Shown here: positions 37,210 to 46,798 of the stretch, piece by piece | Layout: each line of letters opens with the position of its first letter | Position numbering within the stretch: position 1 is the first letter of the stretch | The notes under the pieces: generated by a model | What the model saw: the letters and a program-made list of their open reading frames with translations, nothing else | What the model was told of the DNA's origin: nothing | Databases searched by the model: none | Position numbers and translations under genes: made by a program | Assembly: GCF_003351745.1 (NCBI RefSeq) | Contig: NZ_CP031222.1 | Span: forward strand, 788,207-852,206 | Source: Aquirhabdus parva | GTDB taxonomy: Bacteria; Pseudomonadota; Gammaproteobacteria; Pseudomonadales; Moraxellaceae | Reading direction: 5' to 3' | Length of the DNA stretch: 64,000 nucleotides

Positions 37210-37231
37210 GTATCGATCTATTGATCGATAC
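37210..37231. promoter_or_regulatory. 22-bp perfect palindrome upstream of the pirin-OsmC operon
   Basis: GTATCGATC (37210-37218), TATT, GATCGATAC (37223-37231): exact 9-bp arms around 4 nt. It ends 50 nt before the pirin ATG, at promoter distance, and has no T-run. It is best read as an operator (LysR, MarR or TetR type); the regulator is not in the window. GATC inside both arms would also be Dam sites if the host has Dam. Confidence 0.6.
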
Positions 37232-37281
37232 TCTTATTATTCAAATGCAAGGGCAGGCATCTCAATCGTTTTGGAGCGAAC

Positions 37282-38187
37282 ATGACCAGCGTATATCCCA
37301 TTACCCGTATCGAAGGCCGCGTTGCAGAGATCGGTACAGGTTTAAAAATTTCTCGTATGGTGCCTAGTCGAGCACGTCGCACGGTTGGAGCATGGTGCTT
37401 TCTGGATCATGCTGGGCCTGTCAATTTTGCTGCGGGTGATGGCATGAATGTCGGTCCACACCCCCATATCGGACTACAGACTTTTACATGGATGATTGCA
37501 GGTCAAGTACGCCATTTGGATAGCTTGGGCAATGATCAGGTGATCTACCCGCATCAAGTGAATCTGATGACAGCAGGGCGGGGTATCTCCCATGCGGAAG
37601 TATCGCCTTCAGATACTGCGAGCACCCTTCATGCCGCACAGCTCTGGATTGCACTGCCAGATAGTCACCGTCATATTGATCCAGACTTCCAGAACTATCC
37701 CGAATTGCCTGTGGTCGATAAACAAGGCTTTAAAGTCACAGTGCTGGTGGGCAGTAGCTTAGGTGCCACTTCCCCAGTTCAAGTCTTTAGCCCACTATTG
37801 GGCTTGGACTTAGAGGCTTCTAAAGCGACAACTCTTGAGTTACCGCTTGATCAGAGCTTCGAACATGGTTTAACGATTCTGGAGGGTGAGGCGACTGCGG
37901 ATGGTGAAGTATTGACCGCTGGAACCTTACTCTTTTTTGAAACTGGTCGCCCAAGTGTGACAATCCAAACCACGGGACCTGCGCGATTATTATTGGTCGG
38001 AGGAGAGCCGTTTAAAGAGGACATCATTGTATGGTGGAATTTCGTTGGGCGTACCCATGAGGAAATCGAGCAGGCACTTGCAGATTGGAATACAGCAAGT
38101 TCGCGTTTTGGAACGATAGACAACCCTGAGGCGGGCACACGTCTCATCGCCCCTGCGCTAGAAGGTCATATCAAAGGAGCACACTAA
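37282..38187 (+). CDS. Pirin family protein
   Basis: 301 residues, two cupin domains. The metal ligands of pirin are present with the canonical spacing: H60 and H62 in GPHPHIGLQTF, H104 and E106 in RGISHAEVSP, in the N-terminal cupin. C-terminal cupin includes EGEATADGEVLTAGTLLFF and VGGEPFKE. Some pirins are quercetin dioxygenases, others regulate enzymes; the role here is unknown. Its stop is immediately followed by the OsmC-like ATG, so they are translationally coupled. Start has GGAG upstream. Confidence 0.93.
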   Translation: MTSVYPITRIEGRVAEIGTGLKISRMVPSRARRTVGAWCFLDHAGPVNFAAGDGMNVGPHPHIGLQTFTWMIAGQVRHLDSLGNDQVIYPHQVNLMTAGRGISHAEVSPSDTASTLHAAQLWIALPDSHRHIDPDFQNYPELPVVDKQGFKVTVLVGSSLGATSPVQVFSPLLGLDLEASKATTLELPLDQSFEHGLTILEGEATADGEVLTAGTLLFFETGRPSVTIQTTGPARLLLVGGEPFKEDIIVWWNFVGRTHEEIEQALADWNTASSRFGTIDNPEAGTRLIAPALEGHIKGAH

Positions 38188-38586
38188 ATGAAAGCGATTG
38201 CCACAGCTGCAATAGATTCAACCGCGATAAACTATACCCATAAGATCCAAACCCGTGGATTTGATTTGATTGCTGATGAGCCAGTTGAGTCTGGTGGCCA
38301 AAATGCCGGCCCTGCGCCATATGAATACGTCCTTGCAGGTCTTGCCGCATGTACGGCGATCACGCTACGGATGTATGCCGAACATAAAGGCTGGGATGTG
38401 GGTCTGCTTCATGTTGATTTAACCTTACTTAAAGATCGCGAAGGAAATACACGGATTGAACGTGTCCTGAAAACCAATGCGACCTTGGATGAGGAGCAAT
38501 GGGCCGGTTTACTCCGAACAGCAGAGAAGACTCCAGTGACCTTAACCCTGAGAAACGGCGCGGAAATTGTGACTGAGCGTGGCTAG
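38188..38586 (+). CDS. OsmC family protein (OsmC/Ohr-like)
   Basis: 132 residues. GPAPYEYVLAGLAACTAITLRMYAEHKGW contains the first active Cys of the OsmC/Ohr thiol peroxidase fold (ACT). The second Cys of Ohr/OsmC is absent: the matching region (EKTPVTLTL) has none. That makes it an OsmC-like protein with an uncertain reaction. It starts at the base after the pirin stop. The pirin-OsmC pair suggests response to electrophiles or organic peroxides, which is inference. Confidence 0.87.
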   Translation: MKAIATAAIDSTAINYTHKIQTRGFDLIADEPVESGGQNAGPAPYEYVLAGLAACTAITLRMYAEHKGWDVGLLHVDLTLLKDREGNTRIERVLKTNATLDEEQWAGLLRTAEKTPVTLTLRNGAEIVTERG

Positions 38587-38603
38587 ATGGCTCTATGAAC
38601 TAT

Positions 38604-38632
38604 AAAAAAGACAGGCTAAGCCTGTCTTTTTT
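38604..38632. terminator. Bidirectional terminator between OsmC-like and MFS genes
   Basis: AAAAAA, GACAGGC / GCCTGTC (38610-38616 with 38620-38626), loop TAA, TTTTTT. Confidence 0.9.
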
Positions 38633-38662
38633 ATATCTACTACTGCGGGCTACATGAGATTG

Positions 38663-39868
38663 TTATGAAGAGAGTACATGCAGTTTAGGCTGCTTTTGAT
38701 CGAGTGCCATCGAAATCATCAAGATGACCAATCCTCCAGCACCGAGTGCAACACCCACCAGAACAGGCGATTTCCAGCCGTATCCCAGATTAATGACAAC
38801 TCCACCCAGCCATGCCCCTAAGGCATTGGCGAGGTTGAATGCGGAGTGATTGAGTGAGGCCGCCAGAGTCTGCGCTTCGCCTGCGACATCCATCAAACGC
38901 GTTTGTAATGCAGGGCCTAGTGCCATGCCCGTTGCACCCATCATGAATAAGGCGAGCAGCGCGCTATAGAGGTTGGACATCATAAAGGCCCCGATGAGGA
39001 AGGCGACAATGATGGAAAAGAGGATGATATAGAGTCCTTTTTTCATGGAGCGATCTGCAAGCCATCCACCGACCAGACCACCTGTGACCATACCGCATCC
39101 CCAGACCGATAAAGCGATGGGGACATAGGAGATATCGACATGGGTGTAGTCGGTGAGGATGGGGGAGACATAGGTATAGACCGAAAACATACCGCCAAAG
39201 CCAATCGATGCGATGCCGAGAGTCAGCCACATTTGCGGTTTTTTAATACCGGAGAGTTCGGAGCGCATCGAGGCACCATGAGGGGCAGGCATTTTTGGCA
39301 TCGCAAACCAGATTGCAATGATGGTCAGTATGCCGATAGCTGAGGCAAAAACAAAACCACTTCGCCAGCCGAAATGTTGCCCTAACCATGTCGCAAAGGG
39401 AACACCAATGACCGTCGCAATGGTTAGGCCTAGCATGACTCGAGAAACGGCCTGTGCTCTTTTTTGTGGTCCGGCCAAGGTTGCAGCGACTAATGCTGCA
39501 ACGCCAAAATAAGCGCCATGAGGTAAGCCGGCGATAAAACGAGAAATGACCAACTCATGAAAATTGGATGCAAAAGCAGTAGCAAAATTGCCCAATGCAA
39601 AAAACAGCATGAGGATGAGCAACAGTCCTTTGCGCGGTACTTTTGCACTCAGCACTGCGATTAACGGGGCACCAACCACCACGCCCAAGGCATAGGCACT
39701 GATCATATGCCCTGCCTGGGTCACACTGACACTGACTCCACGTGCAATCTCCTGAATGAGCCCCATCGCTACAAATTCAGTGGTGCCAATACCAAAACCT
39801 CCTAAACCCAAAGCGACTAGAACTAGCCATAAGCGTGCTTGGGGGGAGGTTATTATCGTTTGATTCAT
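38663..39868 (-). CDS. MFS exporter (AraJ/DHA1-like)
   Basis: 401 residues, 12 membrane helices. GIGTTEFVAMGLIQEIARG near the N terminus and GLPHGAYFGVAALVAATLAG are characteristic of the AraJ/YdeA/NepI arabinose-efflux-like DHA1 exporters. SAKVPRKGLLLILMLFFALG is the motif A loop. The substrate is unknown. Monocistronic, divergent from the prolyl oligopeptidase gene. Confidence 0.85.
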   Translation of the reverse strand: MNQTIITSPQARLWLVLVALGLGGFGIGTTEFVAMGLIQEIARGVSVSVTQAGHMISAYALGVVVGAPLIAVLSAKVPRKGLLLILMLFFALGNFATAFASNFHELVISRFIAGLPHGAYFGVAALVAATLAGPQKRAQAVSRVMLGLTIATVIGVPFATWLGQHFGWRSGFVFASAIGILTIIAIWFAMPKMPAPHGASMRSELSGIKKPQMWLTLGIASIGFGGMFSVYTYVSPILTDYTHVDISYVPIALSVWGCGMVTGGLVGGWLADRSMKKGLYIILFSIIVAFLIGAFMMSNLYSALLALFMMGATGMALGPALQTRLMDVAGEAQTLAASLNHSAFNLANALGAWLGGVVINLGYGWKSPVLVGVALGAGGLVILMISMALDQKQPKLHVLSS

Positions 39869-40367
39869 GACGTTCTCTGTTTGATCATGGTGCAGTGACT
39901 TGGCTTAGAAAGGTGCAATTATAGTGCCGACCTATGACAAGTCGTATTACGAGTAGGTGTGTTTTTAGGGTGAACTTGAGGAGTTGCAAATACGTGGGCT
40001 ATTTTAAGGATTTTACTGACCGATTGGTTAATTTTATTGTTTAAAAGACGTTTAAAGGAAAGAGTGTCTTACAGATGATTATAATCATCTAAGGTTCAAT
40101 AGTATTGATTTTAAAAAAATAATGTAGAGCTCTAGCTGTGTAATTCATTCTTTTCCATTTGTGGTGAGCTTTTCTCATGTCTTTCTTCTTGATCATATTG
40201 CTCATGGATATTGTCTAAAACGATTTTTCAGATAATGTTATTTATTTTTTTTATGATCGAAATTTGATGTTTTAAGGTAAGTTAGCGACAACTAGTTTTC
40301 CATGTGGTTAAAATTTTGCATATAGGATTTGATTAATGCCATTCTCTATTTATAGATCAATTTGGAT
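39869..40367. other. 499-nt AT-rich divergent intergenic region
   Basis: No ORF longer than about 15 codons is supported. It is markedly AT-rich, with runs such as TTATTTATTTTTTTT near 40235-40250. One feature stands out: the palindrome at 40073-40090. No hairpin with T-run or recognisable RNA gene was seen. Unusually long for a promoter region in this window. Confidence 0.5.
40073..40090. promoter_or_regulatory. 18-bp perfect palindrome AGATGATTATAATCATCT
   Basis: AGATGATTA / TAATCATCT, no spacer. It lies 205 nt from the MFS start and 278 nt from the oligopeptidase start. It has some likeness to metal-regulator boxes (alternating A/T with GAT/ATC arms) but does not fit the Fur consensus well. 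Possible operator for either gene. Confidence 0.45.
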
Positions 40368-42542
40368 ATGAACATGTCGATCAGAAAAGCCTTAACACTT
40401 GCCATACTCCTTGTACAGAGCAGTGCCTTTGCCCAGCAATGCAATCCTGCGGCAACTAAACCCGCGTATCCTCTGAGCAAAAAGAATAATCAGGTTGACG
40501 ATTATCATGGCACTGCCGTGGCAGATCCCTATCGCTGGCTGGAAGATGCAAACAGTGATGATACGAAGGCTTGGGTTGCTGCTCAAAATCAGCTGACGCA
40601 AAGTTTCTTGGCAAAAATTCCCGCGCGTGCGGTGATCAAGGAACGTTTAACCCAGCTTTGGAATTACGAAAAATTTGGAACACCCTTCAAAGAAGGGGGG
40701 CGTTATTTTTATAGCCGCAATGATGGTTTACAGAATCAATCGGTACTGTATACCGAGGATAAGTTGGGGGTAAATCCACGTGTCTTATTGGATCCCAATA
40801 CATTAGCGACTGATGGCACGGTTGCACTTGCAGGGCTTGCGGTGAGTCCGAATGGCAAATATCTGGCCTATGGCACGGCGGCATCAGGCTCCGACTGGAA
40901 TGAGTGGAAAGTACGCGATATCGATACGGGAAAAGACCTGAGCGATGATCTGCAATGGGTTAAATTTTCTGGTGCGTCATGGCTACATGATAGTTCCGGC
41001 TTTTTTTACAGCCGCTATGACAAGCCCACAGATAAAACTAAGCTCGCAGATGTCAATTACTATCATAAATTGTATTTCCATAAGCTAGGAACGAAGCAGT
41101 CAGAAGATGTATTGGTTTATGAACGCAAGGATCAGAAAGAGTGGGGCTTTGCAGGATCTGTGACGGATGATGGTCATTATTTGATTATTAGCGTCTCTCA
41201 AGGAACAGACTCAAAAAACCGTCTGTACTATAAAGATTTGACCAAAAAAAATGCCCCTGTCGTGAAGTTGTTGGATGACTTTGATGCAACGTATAGCTTT
41301 ATCGATAATGTAGGATCCGTTTTCTATATCAACAGCAATCTGTCTGCCCCTAAAGGTAAGATTCTCGCGATTGATGTGGATGCGCCGGCGAAAGATCAAT
41401 GGCGTGTCATTGTGCCAGAGAAGATTGATACGCTAGAAAACGCAAGTATTGTTGGGCAACGTTTAATTCTTAATTACTTGAAAGATGCCTATAGTCAGGT
41501 ACAAGTTTATAGCTTGGATGGGAAGCTGCTTCGTGAGCTGAAATTGCCGGGCATCGGTTCGGTGGGAGGTTTAGGTGGACACCGAGATGATAAGGAAACC
41601 TTTTACTCGTTCACCAGTTTTACCACACCAACAACGATCTATCGTTACGATATTGCCAGTGGCGATAGCACCATTTACCGTCAGCCTAAAGTCAATTTTG
41701 ATCCCAAAGACTTTAATATTGAGCAGGTCTTTTACACAAGTAAAGATGGTACTAAAGTTCCTATGTTTATCGTATCCAAAAAGGGAATTAAGCGGGATGG
41801 CACTAACCCGACTTATCTATATGGCTATGGTGGTTTCGACATATCATTAACCCCCGCTTTTAGTCCAGCCAATCTGGTTTGGCTCGAAATGGGAGGTGTT
41901 TATGCCGTCCCTAACTTACGCGGCGGCGGGGAGTATGGTCAGGCATGGCATTTGGCCGGGACCAAACTCCACAAGCAAAATGTATTTGATGATTTCATCG
42001 CGGCGGCCGAATATTTGATTCAGCACAAATATACCTCTCCACAAAAGCTCGCAATCGGTGGTGGAAGTAACGGCGGGCTTCTGGTTGGGGCAACGCTAAC
42101 GCAGCGTCCTGAACTCTTTGCTGCTGCCTTACCCTCAGTAGGAGTCATGGATATGTTGCGCTTCCAGAAATTCACCATTGGCTGGGCTTGGGCATCGGAT
42201 TATGGCTCTTCGGATAATGCTGAGGAGTTTAAGGCACTATATGCCTACTCACCACTACATAACCTAAAAGCGGGAACATGTTATCCCGCTGTCTTGGTCA
42301 GTACCGCGGATCATGATGACCGTGTAGTTCCTGCGCATAGCTTTAAGTTTACGGCAACCGCTCAAGCAGATCAGGCCGGTGCTGCGCCAATTTTGATTCG
42401 GATTGATACCAAGGCGGGGCACGGATCGGGCAAGCCAACGACGAAACAAATTGAGGAAGTGGCTGATAAATGGGGTTTCCTGACCAATATCCTACAAATG
42501 GATGTCCCGTTTAACGTGCAAAAAAAAACAGATCATGAATAA
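40368..42542 (+). CDS. Exported prolyl oligopeptidase (family S9A)
   Basis: 724 residues from ATG 40368 (frame open from TTG 40362). Signal peptide MNMSIRKALTLAILLVQSSAFA, cleaved before QQC or at the Cys if it is a lipoprotein; AFAQQC is not a good lipobox. N-terminal YHGTAVADPYRWLED is the prolyl oligopeptidase opening, followed by a seven-bladed propeller region. The C-terminal alpha/beta hydrolase has Ser567 in GGGSNGGLLVG, Asp in ADHDDRVVP and His in KAGHGSGKPT. It cleaves short peptides after proline, here likely in the periplasm. The M16 protease gene follows after 111 nt. Confidence 0.92.
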   Translation: MNMSIRKALTLAILLVQSSAFAQQCNPAATKPAYPLSKKNNQVDDYHGTAVADPYRWLEDANSDDTKAWVAAQNQLTQSFLAKIPARAVIKERLTQLWNYEKFGTPFKEGGRYFYSRNDGLQNQSVLYTEDKLGVNPRVLLDPNTLATDGTVALAGLAVSPNGKYLAYGTAASGSDWNEWKVRDIDTGKDLSDDLQWVKFSGASWLHDSSGFFYSRYDKPTDKTKLADVNYYHKLYFHKLGTKQSEDVLVYERKDQKEWGFAGSVTDDGHYLIISVSQGTDSKNRLYYKDLTKKNAPVVKLLDDFDATYSFIDNVGSVFYINSNLSAPKGKILAIDVDAPAKDQWRVIVPEKIDTLENASIVGQRLILNYLKDAYSQVQVYSLDGKLLRELKLPGIGSVGGLGGHRDDKETFYSFTSFTTPTTIYRYDIASGDSTIYRQPKVNFDPKDFNIEQVFYTSKDGTKVPMFIVSKKGIKRDGTNPTYLYGYGGFDISLTPAFSPANLVWLEMGGVYAVPNLRGGGEYGQAWHLAGTKLHKQNVFDDFIAAAEYLIQHKYTSPQKLAIGGGSNGGLLVGATLTQRPELFAAALPSVGVMDMLRFQKFTIGWAWASDYGSSDNAEEFKALYAYSPLHNLKAGTCYPAVLVSTADHDDRVVPAHSFKFTATAQADQAGAAPILIRIDTKAGHGSGKPTTKQIEEVADKWGFLTNILQMDVPFNVQKKTDHE

Positions 42543-42653
42543 TAACTGATAAGCGAACTAGCCCTGATCTCATGGAATGAGGTCAGGTTGGTTCATTGAA
42601 ATTTTTTATTCATCCGTTGGTCATATCAACCTTTAAAAAAGATTTGAACTCCC

Positions 42654-45425
42654 ATGCCGCTAAACTATAAACGCTCTACGTTATCACTCATGTTGTCCGG
42701 TTTTTTAGCCGTAAGCAGTGTCAGCCTTTCAAGTTATGCTATCGCCGCAATTACACTCCCAGCAGGGGTAACCCAAGGCCCTTCGGCGGAAGGGATCACT
42801 GAATATCGGTTTGCCAATGGCTTTAAAGTCTTATTGTTTCCAGATGCATCCAAACCCACGGTGACGGTCAACATGACCTATGAAGTTGGATCGCGCTTTG
42901 AAAATTATGGCGAAACGGGTATGGCACATTTACTTGAACACTTGATGTTCAAGGGGACGCCGAGTCATCCAACGATCACGAAAGACTTTAGCCAGCGCGG
43001 TGCCAATTTCAATGGCACGACCAATATGGACCGCACTAATTATTTTGAGAGTTTTCAGGCCAGTGATGACAACTTGAAGTGGGCGATTAATCTTGAAGCA
43101 GATCGCATGTTGAACTCATTCATCGCACGAAAAGATCTTGATAGTGAAATGACCGTAGTGCGTAATGAATATGAGAAAGGCGAAAACTCTCCTTTCGGTG
43201 TGTTGGTGCAACGCTTACAAGGGGCGTCTTATAACTGGCTCAATTCCGGTAAACCGCCGATAGGCAATCGCAGCGATATTGAGAACGTCAAGATTGAGAA
43301 TCTTCAGGCTTTTTATCGAAACTATTATCAGCCTGATAATGCAGTACTCACCATTGCCGGTCAATTTGATCCTGCTAAGACGCTGGCTTGGGTCAATGAC
43401 GCATTTGGTAAACTGCCGAAACCAACCCGTACCATCCGCGATTTCTGGACCGTTGAGCCGATACAGGATGGTGAACGTACCGTCACGGTGCGTCGTAAAG
43501 GCGACGTGCAGATTGTTACGGTAGCGTATAAGGTTCCCAGTGACTTACACAGCGATAGCAATGCCTTGTCGTATGCGGGGGATATTTTGACCGACACGCC
43601 GAATGGTCGCCTATATAAGACACTGGTTGAAACGGGGAAAGCGACCGAAGTATTTGGTTTTGGTGCCACAGGATATGCTCCAGGGCTTGAGATTATTGGC
43701 GCGATCGTCAAGAAAGGCGAGCCTATTGAACCTGTGCGTCAGGCGTTAATCGAAGGCGTAGAGAGTTTTGCCAAAACACCCCCAACACCAACTGAAATGG
43801 ACCGCGTCCGTTTAGCCAATGCCAATAGCTTTGAGAAGCTATTGAATGATCCGCAAAAAGTGGGTGTGGCGTTATCCAGTGATATTGCGCTTGGTGATTG
43901 GCGTTTACTTTTCTTGGGTCGTGATCAATCTAATGCAGTAACAGCCGCTCAAGTGGCTGCAGTGTCGGCACATTACTTCACCCGTGACAATCGTACCGTC
44001 GGGATTTTCTTGCCTGAAGATCAGCCACAACGTGCGGACATTCCGGCAGCGCCCACGGCAGCCGAAGTGATTAAAGACTACAAACCCAAACAAGCCGTAG
44101 CAGATGGTGAAGTCTTTGATCCTGCGCAAGCGAATATCGATGCGCGGACTCAGCGTACTCAAGTGGGTGGTCTGAAGCTCGCACTGTTACCCAAAAAATC
44201 ACGTGGTGAGACTGTTACGGTAGCAATTGATCTGAATTGGGGGGATGAGAAGAGTCTATTTGGCAAGAAGACCGCCGCAGAGTTGGCCAATGCCATGCTT
44301 GATCGTGGGACAAAGACACTTACCCGTGAGCAATTGGCCGATGAGTTTTCTAAGCTGAAGATCAGCGGCAATGTTTATCAGTTCCAGACGACGCGCAGTA
44401 ATTTAGCCGCAGCATTAAAATTGGTTGCGAGCGTGCTGAAGCAGCCACGTTTTGATCCTGCAGAGTTTGAGCGCTTACGCAAAGAGACTGAAGTTCAGCT
44501 TGAGTTCCAGCGCAATGAACCCAGTACTTTAGCCGATCAAGCATTGGATCAGCATTTCAATAAGTATCCTGCTGGCCATTGGTTGGCTGATCAAACCGTG
44601 GATGAACAAATCGCAAGTATCAAGGCAACCTCACTGACTGATGTCAAAGCGTTCTATCAAGGCTTCTATGGCGCATCACAAGGTCAGATCGCCATCGTTG
44701 GTGATTTTGATGCCCCAGCTATTACACAAGTGATTAAAGATGAGTTTGGGGCATGGAAAAGTGCCGCGCCTTATCAGCGGGTGATTCCACAGAATTTTGA
44801 TGTCCCCACTGTTCGTGATGTCGTGAATGCACCTGATAAAGAAAACGGAGTGTATGAGGCTCGTTTAAATCTCGATTTGCGTGATGATGATGCCGATTAT
44901 CCAGCCTTGGTCGTGGCGAACTATCTGTTCGGTGGCGGCTCATTAAAATCACGTTTGGCTGACCGTGTTCGTCAAAAAGAAGGGTTGTCCTACGGTATTG
45001 GTTCAGGTTTATCGGTGAGTTCAATTAGCCGAGCAGCAAGTTTTAATGTACAGGCCATCGCAGCCCCGCAAAATCTGGACAAAGTGGATACGGCTGTTAA
45101 AGAAGAACTGAACCTTGCTCGTAAAGAAGGCTTTACTGCGGATGAGTTAGCCCGTGCCAAATCGGCAATCTTGCAACAAAATCAGCAACGTCGTACTCAG
45201 GATGCTGCTTTGAGTGCAGGTTGGGTGCGTTATCTGGATGTGGATCGTACTTTTGCATGGAGCAAACAACTTGAAGATAAGATCAGTGCGTTAACCCTTG
45301 ATCAAGTCAATTCTGCGTTCCGCAAGTATATTGACCCATCACGTTTCAGTGTCGTCATCGCACGCGATGAGACTAAAGCTAAAGCGAGTGCTGGAGTGAA
45401 AGTCGCTACCGCTGCTGCCAAATAG
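42654..45425 (+). CDS. Exported zinc protease, family M16 (pitrilysin), two-domain
   Basis: 923 residues with a signal peptide (hydrophobic ~10-32, ending AIAA). The active first half has the inverted zinc motif H92-L-L-E95-H96 and a third ligand E172 in VVRNEYE, 76 residues later. The second half lacks the motif but has RVRQKEGLSYGIGS, the Arg/Tyr substrate-contacting segment typical of the inactive half. Periplasmic M16 proteins degrade peptides. Together with the upstream prolyl oligopeptidase this gives a pair of exported peptidases. Ends at a terminator. Confidence 0.93.
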   Translation: MPLNYKRSTLSLMLSGFLAVSSVSLSSYAIAAITLPAGVTQGPSAEGITEYRFANGFKVLLFPDASKPTVTVNMTYEVGSRFENYGETGMAHLLEHLMFKGTPSHPTITKDFSQRGANFNGTTNMDRTNYFESFQASDDNLKWAINLEADRMLNSFIARKDLDSEMTVVRNEYEKGENSPFGVLVQRLQGASYNWLNSGKPPIGNRSDIENVKIENLQAFYRNYYQPDNAVLTIAGQFDPAKTLAWVNDAFGKLPKPTRTIRDFWTVEPIQDGERTVTVRRKGDVQIVTVAYKVPSDLHSDSNALSYAGDILTDTPNGRLYKTLVETGKATEVFGFGATGYAPGLEIIGAIVKKGEPIEPVRQALIEGVESFAKTPPTPTEMDRVRLANANSFEKLLNDPQKVGVALSSDIALGDWRLLFLGRDQSNAVTAAQVAAVSAHYFTRDNRTVGIFLPEDQPQRADIPAAPTAAEVIKDYKPKQAVADGEVFDPAQANIDARTQRTQVGGLKLALLPKKSRGETVTVAIDLNWGDEKSLFGKKTAAELANAMLDRGTKTLTREQLADEFSKLKISGNVYQFQTTRSNLAAALKLVASVLKQPRFDPAEFERLRKETEVQLEFQRNEPSTLADQALDQHFNKYPAGHWLADQTVDEQIASIKATSLTDVKAFYQGFYGASQGQIAIVGDFDAPAITQVIKDEFGAWKSAAPYQRVIPQNFDVPTVRDVVNAPDKENGVYEARLNLDLRDDDADYPALVVANYLFGGGSLKSRLADRVRQKEGLSYGIGSGLSVSSISRAASFNVQAIAAPQNLDKVDTAVKEELNLARKEGFTADELARAKSAILQQNQQRRTQDAALSAGWVRYLDVDRTFAWSKQLEDKISALTLDQVNSAFRKYIDPSRFSVVIARDETKAKASAGVKVATAAAK

Positions 45426-45438
45426 TCGTTGTTTTATG

Positions 45439-45473
45439 AAAAAAATAGAGGCTTCAATAGCCTCTATTTTTTT
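45439..45473. terminator. Bidirectional terminator between M16 protease and GGDEF genes
   Basis: AAATAGAGGC / GCCTCTATTT (45443-45452 with 45460-45469), loop TTCAATA, flanked by A and T runs. Confidence 0.9.
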
Positions 45474-45498
45474 CTTTGAATAATCCAAAAATATCTCA

Positions 45499-46644
45499 CT
45501 ATAGCGAAGCAACTTCGATCCGATTACGGCCATTATGTTTGGCCTGATACAGCGCTCGATCTGCGATTTGAATCAACTGATGGGATTCTACCCATTGACC
45601 ATGAATGCTGACCATACCAAAGCTAGCCGTCACTTGAATCAAGCTTTCGCTGTCGGTCAGGATATCTGTTTCAGCGAGTTTGGTTCGGCAGCGTTCAATC
45701 ACTTTCCGACCTTCTTCACTGTCCGCGCCGGGCAAAATGATAATAAACTCCTCACCGCCATAGCGTCCTAGTACATCGCAATTTCGGATGTTCTGACGAA
45801 AGACTTTTGCGGCATCCTTCAACACGCGATCGCCTGTGGGGTGTCCCCAGTTATCGTTAACCTTTTTAAAATGATCCAGATCAAGCAGAGCGATGGTTAG
45901 CGGCTCATTGAGGCGTGCCGCGCGAACCATTTCATGATTTAAAAAATCTAGAATACTCATGCGGTTATGGATGCCAGTCAGTGCGTCCGTACGACTGATG
46001 ACCCGAATTCTTTCTTCACGTTCTCGCCACCAGACCAGTAATTGATCGGCCATGATGATGATGAGTATGAAAAAGGGTGCAGCAAAGAAGAAAAAGCTAT
46101 TCATCCAAAATAGAGTGCTTGTGTGATTAGATGGCGGAATCATCACAGGTGCATAAGGGAGCCAGTCATAAGCGGTCGCATAGCTGAGGGCGATTAGGGC
46201 GACCAAGGCATTGCCAGTCGCCCACCACACGGCTTTACGATCAAGCAGAATAAAGCCAAAGACAGGTGCGCCTAGCAGGACTAGACCTGCGCAAAACGAG
46301 GCCGTTCCAATGGAATAGCTCATAAGCACTAACGATAAAGAAAAAAATTGCAGCGCTATGTGTTGAAAAAAAATCAGATTAGGTATTTTTTTACGTAAAT
46401 ATAATCCAGTAGCAATGATTACTAGACTGATGATTACTAACGAAACCTCAATTTTTACGAAGCTTAACGCCATATTGACGTTGATCAATGTCTCACGGTC
46501 TGCACGATTTAAGACATATAGTGACCAGAGGAAATACTGTATAAAAATAGGGATGATGACCGCTAATAGAATGAGTCCTTTATCTACCGAGCTCCATTCC
46601 AATGCCGCAGAAACATATCTACGCCATGACTTAAGGTGATGCAT
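45499..46644 (-). CDS. Membrane-bound diguanylate cyclase (GGDEF)
   Basis: 381 residues. Six hydrophobic segments at ~23-41, 63-83, 91-110, 116-134, 140-160 and 182-203 form a membrane sensor of unnamed type. The GGDEF domain runs from ~217: SRTDALTGIHNR, DLDHFKKVNDNWGHPTGD, and the active site GGEEF at 296-300. An RxxD inhibitory site (RNCD, 287-290) lies five residues before it, so product inhibition is expected. Makes c-di-GMP from two GTP. No EAL partner nearby. Monocistronic between two terminators. Confidence 0.93.
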   Translation of the reverse strand: MHHLKSWRRYVSAALEWSSVDKGLILLAVIIPIFIQYFLWSLYVLNRADRETLINVNMALSFVKIEVSLVIISLVIIATGLYLRKKIPNLIFFQHIALQFFSLSLVLMSYSIGTASFCAGLVLLGAPVFGFILLDRKAVWWATGNALVALIALSYATAYDWLPYAPVMIPPSNHTSTLFWMNSFFFFAAPFFILIIIMADQLLVWWREREERIRVISRTDALTGIHNRMSILDFLNHEMVRAARLNEPLTIALLDLDHFKKVNDNWGHPTGDRVLKDAAKVFRQNIRNCDVLGRYGGEEFIIILPGADSEEGRKVIERCRTKLAETDILTDSESLIQVTASFGMVSIHGQWVESHQLIQIADRALYQAKHNGRNRIEVASL

Positions 46645-46752
46645 TTGATACTCCGTATCATTTTTTTATTGATCGTCTAGCTTTGAGTCTAATGGAAAAG
46701 TGTTGAGATAACATTTATTTTGAGCAAGAAGCAATCTCTTTTTATATTGCAT

Positions 46753-46783
46753 AAAAAAAGCGCGGCATTTAGCCGCGCTTTTT
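46753..46783. terminator. Terminator downstream of the first acyl-CoA dehydrogenase gene
   Basis: AAAAAAA, GCGCGGC / GCCGCGC (46760-46766 with 46772-46778), loop ATTTA, TTTTT. On the minus strand it gives a seven-T tail, serving the gene that stops at 46799. Confidence 0.9.
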
Positions 46784-46798
46784 ATGTTTTCTTAGGGA

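Noticed and set aside
40178-40222. Small hydrophobic ORF (13 codons, ATG TCT TTC ...) in the 39.9-40.4 kb gap
   Set aside because: Very short, no SD and no homology evidence.
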